Source of the DNA: an uncultured Thiotrichaceae bacterium
GTDB lineage: Bacteria > Pseudomonadota > Gammaproteobacteria > Thiotrichales > Thiotrichaceae
DNA length: 12,287 nucleotides
NCBI GenBank assembly: GCA_937931765.1
Contig: CALHAO010000171.1
Location: 1-12,287 of the forward strand
Reading direction: 5' to 3'
Notes under the pieces: model-generated
Database searches by the model: none
Seen by the model: the letters and a program-made list of their open reading frames with translations, nothing else
What the model was told of the DNA's origin: nothing
Program-made: the position numbers and the translations under genes
Shown here: positions 8,025 to 12,287 of the stretch, one piece after another
How positions within the stretch are numbered: position 1 is the stretch's first letter
Layout of the letters: each line of letters opens with the position of its first letter

Positions 8025-8103
8025 GATTGCAGCATAACACAGCAGGCTCTGATCTGTGCAAGCCTGAACACAGAGAGATTGCATAACTTAAATTGCATTA
8101 AAA

Positions 8104-8109
8104 GTTATA
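8104..8109 (-). promoter_or_regulatory. Candidate -10 element for rhlB
   Basis: On the minus strand TATAAC (8109-8104) matches the sigma70 -10 consensus at five of six bases. It lies about 80 bases before the preferred rhlB ATG. No convincing -35 hexamer is found at 16-18 bases. The call is weak. Confidence 0.22.
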
Positions 8110-8117
8110 CTTATCGA

Positions 8118-8130
8118 CTAATAGTATTAG
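8118..8130. promoter_or_regulatory. Palindrome CTAATAGTATTAG (possible operator)
   Basis: The 13-base sequence has perfect six-base arms around a central G and lies in the divergent rhlB-pckA region. This symmetry is typical of a dimeric repressor site, but no cognate regulator is visible in the window. Confidence 0.28.
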
Positions 8131-8142
8131 CCGACCTTTAAT

Positions 8143-8202
8143 TGTCGACAAAAACTGCTACAATCCGCGACTTCCCTTAATTAAACCCATATATTGTCGA
8201 CA
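8143..8202. promoter_or_regulatory. Pair of TGTCGACA palindromes in the pckA promoter/leader region (possible operator)
   Basis: The eight-base palindrome TGTCGACA occurs at 8143-8150 and again at 8195-8202, each preceded by T. The start-to-start distance is 52 bases, close to five helical turns. The first copy lies just upstream of a candidate pckA -10 (TACAAT, 8159-8164); the second ends two bases before the pckA ATG, where a ribosome site would be expected. A third copy lies inside pckA at 8402-8409. A regulator bound to two such sites could control pckA and rhlB. This is inferred from pattern and position only. Confidence 0.35.
8159..8164 (+). promoter_or_regulatory. Candidate -10 element for pckA
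   Basis: TACAAT matches the -10 consensus at five of six bases and would start a leader of about 32 bases before the pckA ATG. The -35 region 17 bases upstream (about 8136-8141) is T/A-rich but not consensus, suggesting activator dependence, which is plausible for a gluconeogenic gene. Confidence 0.33.
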
Positions 8203-8204
8203 TC

Positions 8205-9815
8205 ATGACCAGATCAACTTTATCGCTATACCTTGAATCCAGCCTTGGCCTTAAAAATGTTAAGCATATCCACTGGAACCAATCTTCTCCGGCACTTTAT
8301 GAAGCCGCCATACATAGAAAGGAAGCCCAGGTCGGTGCGGGTGGCACACTGGTTGCTATGACAGGAACCTTTACCGGGCGAGCACCCAACGACAAATTCA
8401 TTGTCGACAATGAAGTCAGCCACGATAAAGTGTGGTGGGGTGCAGTCAATAAAGGTATTGATGAAGCCAGCTTTGATAAAGTACTGGAAGATGCGCTAGC
8501 TTTTCTGGAAGATAAAGAAATCTTTGTGCAGGACTTATTAGCAGGCGCTGATCCGGCAACAGAACTACCAGTGCGGATTATTACTCAGAATGCATGGCAT
8601 GCCATGTTTGCACGTAATATGTTTATCCGCCCCAGCGATCTGGAACGTGAAATTAACGTTGATGAACCACAATTTACGGTGATTCATGTTCCTGAAATGC
8701 AAGCCGAAGCGGCACGTCACAATACCAATGATGGTGCGTTTGTATTACTGAACTTTGCCCGGCGCTTGATTGTTATCGGTGGCACCCAATATGCCGGTGA
8801 AATCAAAAAATCGATCTTCTCAGTAATGAACTACCTATTACCACAGCAGGGCATTATGTCGATGCACGCTTCTGCTAACGTCGGTAAAGAAGGTGATGTC
8901 GCCATTCTGTTTGGTCTGTCCGGCACCGGTAAAACCACGCTCTCTGCTGACCCTGAGCGCCAGTTAATTGGTGATGATGAACACGGCTGGAGTGAACAGG
9001 GTGTGTTCAATATCGAAGGTGGCTGTTATGCAAAAGTTATCAACCTGTCCGCTGAAGCAGAGCCATTAATTCACGCCACCACACACCAGTTCGGCACCGT
9101 ATTGGAAAATGTGGTGATGGACGAAGCAACCCGTGAACTGGATCTGGATGATGGTAGCATCACCGAAAACACCCGCGCCAGCTACCCAATCACCATGATT
9201 CCGGATGCGATGTATCCAGGCAAAGCAGGCCACCCAAAACACATTATTATGCTGACTTGTGATGCTTTCGGTGTATTACCACCTATCTCCAAGCTCACCA
9301 CTGAACAGGCGATGTACCACTTCATGTCCGGCTATACCGCAAAAGTCGCAGGCACAGAAGCTGGCATCACCGAACCCACCACCACCTTCAGCGCTTGTTT
9401 CGGCGCACCCTTCATGGCCTTACACCCATCCGTTTATGCTGACCTATTAGGCGCAAAAATTAATGAACACGGCGTATCGTGCTGGCTACTGAATACCGGC
9501 TGGAACGGCGGCCCTTACGGTATTGGCACCCGCATGAAAATCGGCTACACCCGCAGCATGCTGAACGCCGCACTACGGGGTGAGCTGGATAACGTTGAAA
9601 CTGAACTGGATGAAATTTTCGGCTTACACATCCCGGTCAGCTGCCCGAACGTGCCTTCAGCAGTGCTGAACCCATCGTCTACCTGGGCAGATAAAAATGC
9701 CTATAATGATACTGCGATTAACCTGGCGAAATCGTTCCATCACAACTTTGATAAATATGCTGCAGCGACCACGGAAGCAATCCGTAACGCTGGCCCGTTA
9801 GCCGGACGAGAATAA
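8205..9815 (+). CDS. pckA: Phosphoenolpyruvate carboxykinase (ATP)
   Basis: The enzyme converts oxaloacetate plus ATP to phosphoenolpyruvate, CO2 and ADP, the entry step of gluconeogenesis from organic acids. Its 536 residues are the usual bacterial length. Visible motifs are the substrate-site FTGRAPNDKFIV (56-67), GGTQYAGEIKKSIF (192-205), the kinase-1a P-loop GLSGTGKTTLS (237-247), metal-binding GDDEHGWS (256-263), NIEGGCYAK (269-277) and FSACFGAPFMALHP. The N-terminus (LGLKNVKHIHWNQSSPALYEAA) resembles the alphaproteobacterial-type sequence more than the E. coli one. There is no recognisable Shine-Dalgarno before the ATG; the palindrome TGTCGACA occupies that place. It is divergent from rhlB and appears to be transcribed alone. 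No intrinsic terminator follows; the inverted-repeat element 50 bases downstream may stand in for one. Confidence 0.97.
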   Translation: MTRSTLSLYLESSLGLKNVKHIHWNQSSPALYEAAIHRKEAQVGAGGTLVAMTGTFTGRAPNDKFIVDNEVSHDKVWWGAVNKGIDEASFDKVLEDALAFLEDKEIFVQDLLAGADPATELPVRIITQNAWHAMFARNMFIRPSDLEREINVDEPQFTVIHVPEMQAEAARHNTNDGAFVLLNFARRLIVIGGTQYAGEIKKSIFSVMNYLLPQQGIMSMHASANVGKEGDVAILFGLSGTGKTTLSADPERQLIGDDEHGWSEQGVFNIEGGCYAKVINLSAEAEPLIHATTHQFGTVLENVVMDEATRELDLDDGSITENTRASYPITMIPDAMYPGKAGHPKHIIMLTCDAFGVLPPISKLTTEQAMYHFMSGYTAKVAGTEAGITEPTTTFSACFGAPFMALHPSVYADLLGAKINEHGVSCWLLNTGWNGGPYGIGTRMKIGYTRSMLNAALRGELDNVETELDEIFGLHIPVSCPNVPSAVLNPSSTWADKNAYNDTAINLAKSFHHNFDKYAAATTEAIRNAGPLAGRE

Positions 9816-9865
9816 AGACCAATAACTGGTAGTACCTCCAACCTAAAAAAGTGTGACGCTACCTG

Positions 9866-9955
9866 AGAAAGCGGGTCATGTATTATCTGCAAGGCAAGTA
9901 TGTCTGAACGCAGTGAGTTTACGCCGCCTGAAAGAAAATACATGACCCGCTTTCT
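9866..9955. repeat. 90-bp element with 19-bp perfect terminal inverted repeats
   Basis: The 19 bases AGAAAGCGGGTCATGTATT (9866-9884) are repeated exactly in reverse complement at 9937-9955, enclosing 52 bases. Pairing stops abruptly on both sides, so the boundaries are sharp. No target-site duplication is obvious in the flanks and no protein is encoded, though an open minus-strand frame runs across it by chance. The element sits between pckA and the Spy-like operon. It could be a miniature inverted-repeat element, a dispersed intergenic repeat unit or a large RNA hairpin acting on pckA mRNA 3' ends. Its copy number in the genome would decide. Confidence 0.7.
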
Positions 9956-9980
9956 ACACCACTAACGCCCCCACCAAATT

Positions 9981-10034
9981 TGTTACAAACTGTTACACCT
10001 TCGTAATCCTTGTTACAGGCACGCCCGCCATAAT
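9981..10034 (+). promoter_or_regulatory. TGTTACA direct-repeat array and promoter of the Spy-like/two-component operon
   Basis: TGTTACA occurs at 9981-9987, 9991-9997 and 10011-10017, with a degenerate TCGTAAT in phase at 10001-10007. All lie on an exact 10-base register on one face of the helix. Tandem direct repeats of 10-11 bases are the normal binding sites of OmpR/PhoB-family response regulators. CATAAT (10029-10034) is a plausible -10; the last repeat covers the -35 position and ends 11 bases before it, as in PhoB-type activation. The -35 itself is poor. The likely ligand is the response regulator encoded at 10560-11255, which would make the operon autoregulated. The leader would be about 45 bases. 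Confidence 0.55.
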
Positions 10035-10084
10035 GCACCCATGTCAAACGACATTAAGCCATTCACTAACAAGGATTAACTCTC

Positions 10085-10552
10085 ATGAAAAAAGTAACAA
10101 AAATTGTTCTCGGTTCAGTAGCAACAGTTATCGCAGTTGTTGGTATCTCCGGTTTTGCCATGGCCAAACATTATGGTGGCAGCCACGGCATGATGGGTGA
10201 ATTCATGATCTATAAACTGGACAAGCAATTGGAATTAAATGACTCACAAGTCAATCAACTGAAATCCATCCAGGAATACGTAAAAACCAAACACGCCGAG
10301 CATGAAAAAGAAGACCACAAAGCTGAAATCAAAAAAATGTTATCCCAGCCAGTATTGGATCAGCAGCAAATCATCAGCATGATGGATGAAAAAATGCAGA
10401 AAATGCGCAGTAATGCACCAGAAATGATCAGCAAAATTGCCGCTTTCACTGACACCCTGAGCACAGAACAACGTGCTGAATTAATCGAAATGATGGACAA
10501 AATGGGACACAGAGGCCACCATCGTGGCAGACATATGGAACAGGACAAGTAA
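10085..10552 (+). CDS. Spy/CpxP/ZraP-like periplasmic LTxxQ-family protein
   Basis: The 155-residue product starts with a clear Sec signal peptide: basic MKK, a hydrophobic stretch to about residue 24, and an AMA cleavage site before K28. The mature protein is helical and charged and carries two LTxxQ-type motifs, LNDSQ (51-55) and LSTEQ (125-129), which define the Spy/CpxP family. Members act as ATP-independent periplasmic chaperones, inhibitors of a partner sensor kinase, or metal-binding regulators such as ZraP. Met- and His-rich ends (KHYGGSHGMMGEFM and GHRGHHRGRH, 141-150) suggest possible metal binding. AAGGA lies about ten bases before the ATG. It is followed after only seven bases by the response-regulator gene, so it is most likely the first gene of the operon and a feedback component of that signalling pair. 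Whether it is chaperone or metal sensor is undecided. Confidence 0.88.
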   Translation: MKKVTKIVLGSVATVIAVVGISGFAMAKHYGGSHGMMGEFMIYKLDKQLELNDSQVNQLKSIQEYVKTKHAEHEKEDHKAEIKKMLSQPVLDQQQIISMMDEKMQKMRSNAPEMISKIAAFTDTLSTEQRAELIEMMDKMGHRGHHRGRHMEQDK

Positions 10553-10559
10553 AAGCCCC

Positions 10560-11255
10560 ATGCACACTATCTTACTGATTGATGACGATGAACAACTGGC
10601 AGAACCGTTACAGGAATATTTTGCCCGCTATGATCTGAACTTAATTAGTGAGATACATCCGGAACAAGGTCTGCATCGCCTGCAAAAAGGTGATGTAGAT
10701 CTTACCATTCTGGATGTAATGTTACCGGAGATGGATGGCTTTGAAGTGTGTCGGCGGATTCGCCGGGATACTAATTTACAAAACATGCCGGTACTCATGC
10801 TGACAGCCCGTGGTGATGTGATGGATCGTGTCATCGGGCTGGAATTGGGTGCAGACGATTATCTCGCCAAACCGTTTGAACCCCGCGAATTGGTCGCACG
10901 GATTCATAATATTCTGCGCCGTAGTCAGCCCACCACCAATCAGACTGCCAGCAATGCTGACTCGCTTAGCTTCACCCACCTGCAAATCGACCAACAACGC
11001 CGCAAAGTGACTTTGGATAACAAGGACATCGAACTCACCAGTAGTGAATACGAACTCTTGCTGATGTTTGCCAGTGAAACTGAGAAAGCATTCAGCCGCG
11101 ATGATATTCTAAATGCATTACGTGGTATCAATGCAGACCTTTATACGCGCTCTGTGGATATTCTAGTGAGCCGTTTGCGGCAAAAACTAAAACCCCTTAA
11201 CTGCATCCAAACCGTATGGGGCAGCGGTTACCGTTTTCTCGCTGCCGAAGCCTGA
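10560..11255 (+). CDS. OmpR/CpxR-family two-component response regulator
   Basis: The 231-residue protein begins MHTILLIDDDEQ, the expected receiver opening; an in-frame ATG at 10524 would add 12 unrelated residues and overlap the Spy-like gene. The receiver has the acidic pocket D8-D10, phosphoacceptor D52 in LTILDVMLPEMDG, T82 in LTARGD and K104 in GADDYLAKPFEPRELVARI. After a linker around 125-138 comes a winged-helix DNA-binding domain, with IELTSSEYELLLMFA, FSRDDILNAL, TRSVDILVSRLRQKL and the wing VWGSGYRFL. The overall pattern is closest to CpxR-like regulators. It lies seven bases after the Spy-like gene and 31 before the kinase, so the three are probably cotranscribed. Its probable site is the TGTTACA ladder upstream of the operon. 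Confidence 0.94.
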   Translation: MHTILLIDDDEQLAEPLQEYFARYDLNLISEIHPEQGLHRLQKGDVDLTILDVMLPEMDGFEVCRRIRRDTNLQNMPVLMLTARGDVMDRVIGLELGADDYLAKPFEPRELVARIHNILRRSQPTTNQTASNADSLSFTHLQIDQQRRKVTLDNKDIELTSSEYELLLMFASETEKAFSRDDILNALRGINADLYTRSVDILVSRLRQKLKPLNCIQTVWGSGYRFLAAEA

Positions 11256-11286
11256 GCAACACTGAACAATAGAGGGACTGCGCATT

Positions 11287-12287
11287 ATGAAACTACTCCA
11301 AAAAATTCGGCACTCCCTGTCACTACGTCTGTTATTAATTTTCATTGTTGCAGGTCTTCTCATCAGTGCGCTGTTCCATATTATGCTGGGCGCTGCGATC
11401 GGGCATCATATAAAAAATCAGGTCAGGCCCCACCTGCAACAGTACGCAGAATATATTCAATGGGATATTGGCAACCCGCCTGATAGTAAACGCACACAGG
11501 CGCTCGCCAACCGTTTACCGCTTGAAGTCGCCATCACATCAGACAAACAAAACTGGCAAAGTAATCAACTACCCGACTGGATCACCCAGGAACCTTTTGA
11601 ACAAAACTTTACCAGCACGCAGGGCATACAAATTGCTTATAATTTTGAACGTGAAGGTGTCGCGCTCCGCTACCAGGTCGACAATAAAACAGTTTTCATC
11701 TGGGCAAAAGGCTGGCAAAGACCCGATCACCGCAGAGGTGGCTTCCTGTTCGGGCTGGTGGTTCTATTAACACTACTCACGGCGCTTTACTTCCTGATCC
11801 GTCGGTTATTCAGACCAATCCAGACTATCCGCCAAGGCGTGCAGGCCATTGGTGCCGGTGATTTATCACAACGCATTTTACCGGCCCGCAAAGATGAGCT
11901 AGGCGAACTGGCTATCAGCATTAACCACATGGCGGATGATATTGAGCACATGCTGGAAAGTAAACGCGAGTTACTGCTGGCGATTAGCCATGAACTACGT
12001 AGCCCACTTACCCGCGCCAAGGTATCCCTGGCCTTATTGGAAGAGTCGTCTGCACAAAAAAACATTCATCGCGACCTGAATGAAATGGAAGCGATGATTA
12101 GTGAATTATTGGAGGCCGAACGCTTAAGTGGGCGGCACCAGATACTGAACAAATCAGATACTTCATTAAATGATATTGCGACCAATGTAGTGAATGAGCA
12201 CTTCCCCGAGGCTGGGTTGATAATGCAACTGGAAGATGGTTTACCTGAACAATCTCTGGATAGTGTACGTATCAAATTGGTAGTAAA
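11287..12287 (+). CDS. Two-component sensor histidine kinase, CpxA-like (3' end outside window)
   Basis: The frame is open to the window edge, giving 333 residues without a stop. A membrane segment at about 12-36 is followed by a periplasmic sensor region of about 115 residues (about 37-151) and a second membrane segment at about 152-171. Next come a HAMP domain (RRLFRPIQTIRQGVQAIGAGDLSQRI...KDELGELAISINHMAD, about 172-218) and a dimerisation/phosphoacceptor domain with H235 in LLAISHELRSPLTR. The sequence stops at DSVRIKLVV, just where the N-box of the ATPase domain would begin. AGAGGGA lies nine bases before the ATG. It is the evident partner of the upstream response regulator. Its signal is unknown; the Spy/CpxP-like neighbour points to envelope stress or metals. 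Confidence 0.93.
   Translation, partial: MKLLQKIRHSLSLRLLLIFIVAGLLISALFHIMLGAAIGHHIKNQVRPHLQQYAEYIQWDIGNPPDSKRTQALANRLPLEVAITSDKQNWQSNQLPDWITQEPFEQNFTSTQGIQIAYNFEREGVALRYQVDNKTVFIWAKGWQRPDHRRGGFLFGLVVLLTLLTALYFLIRRLFRPIQTIRQGVQAIGAGDLSQRILPARKDELGELAISINHMADDIEHMLESKRELLLAISHELRSPLTRAKVSLALLEESSAQKNIHRDLNEMEAMISELLEAERLSGRHQILNKSDTSLNDIATNVVNEHFPEAGLIMQLEDGLPEQSLDSVRIKLVV

Noticed and set aside
8025..8084. A 20-residue N-terminal extension of RhlB from an ATG at 8084
   Set aside because: The extra residues do not resemble RhlB, whose homology begins just after the ATG at 8024; no better ribosome site upstream.
9740..9943. A 67-codon minus-strand frame over the pckA end and the inverted-repeat element
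   Set aside because: It overlaps the well-supported pckA C-terminus and runs through the repeat; no ribosome site or recognisable domain. Treated as a chance frame.
10041..10079. A 12-residue upstream frame (MSNDIKPFTNKD) before the Spy-like gene
   Set aside because: Its ATG falls at or near the predicted transcription start and has no ribosome site, and no attenuator structure is visible. Probably chance.
10524..10559. A 12-residue extension of the response regulator
   Set aside because: It would overlap the Spy-like coding end; MHTILLIDDDE is the normal receiver start.
1..12287. CRISPR arrays, tRNA or rRNA genes, transposases, phage genes or a novel defence system
   Set aside because: I saw no regularly spaced repeats, no tRNA-like folds and no such protein families; the window is mainly core metabolic and regulatory genes.

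Overview
The window looks like chromosomal core DNA of a gammaproteobacterium. AspRS, RhlB, Ppx, RpoZ and SpoT all read through at near full length with clear similarity to the Escherichia coli proteins as I remember them. Base composition is moderate and fairly even. No plasmid, phage or transposase genes are visible. The genus cannot be fixed from sequence alone; a Thiotrichales-like lineage is only a guess.

Layout from left to right. Positions 1-355 hold the 3' end of a LysR-type regulator gene on the + strand. It converges on a minus-strand operon, read from right to left as rpoZ (4353-4114), spoT (4072-1877) and ppx (1884-373). These encode the RNA polymerase omega subunit, a long RelA/SpoT homologue and a Ppx/GppA-type phosphatase. 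rpoZ diverges from aspS (4592-6370, +) across a 238-bp region with a good promoter in each direction. aspS ends in two hairpins, the second a classical intrinsic terminator. It converges on rhlB (8024-6489, -), a DEAD-box RNA helicase with a long low-complexity basic tail. rhlB diverges from pckA (8205-9815, +), an ATP-dependent PEP carboxykinase, across a region rich in palindromes. After pckA comes a 90-bp element bounded by 19-bp perfect inverted repeats. A three-gene envelope-stress type operon then follows: a small Spy/CpxP/ZraP-like periplasmic protein, an OmpR-family response regulator and a sensor histidine kinase cut off by the window edge.

Working relationships. The rpoZ-spoT-ppx cluster gathers functions tied to the stringent response: omega contributes to a ppGpp site on RNA polymerase, SpoT hydrolyses (p)ppGpp, and Ppx/GppA enzymes act on polyphosphate and/or pppGpp. 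The striking point is that the SpoT keeps an apparently intact hydrolase centre while several hallmark residues of its synthetase centre are replaced. It is therefore probably a hydrolase-only SpoT. In the right-hand operon, a ladder of TGTTACA repeats in 10-bp register sits just upstream of the Spy-like gene, as expected for an OmpR-family regulator site. The adjacent response regulator may thus control its own operon, with the His/Met-rich Spy-like protein as periplasmic feedback partner.
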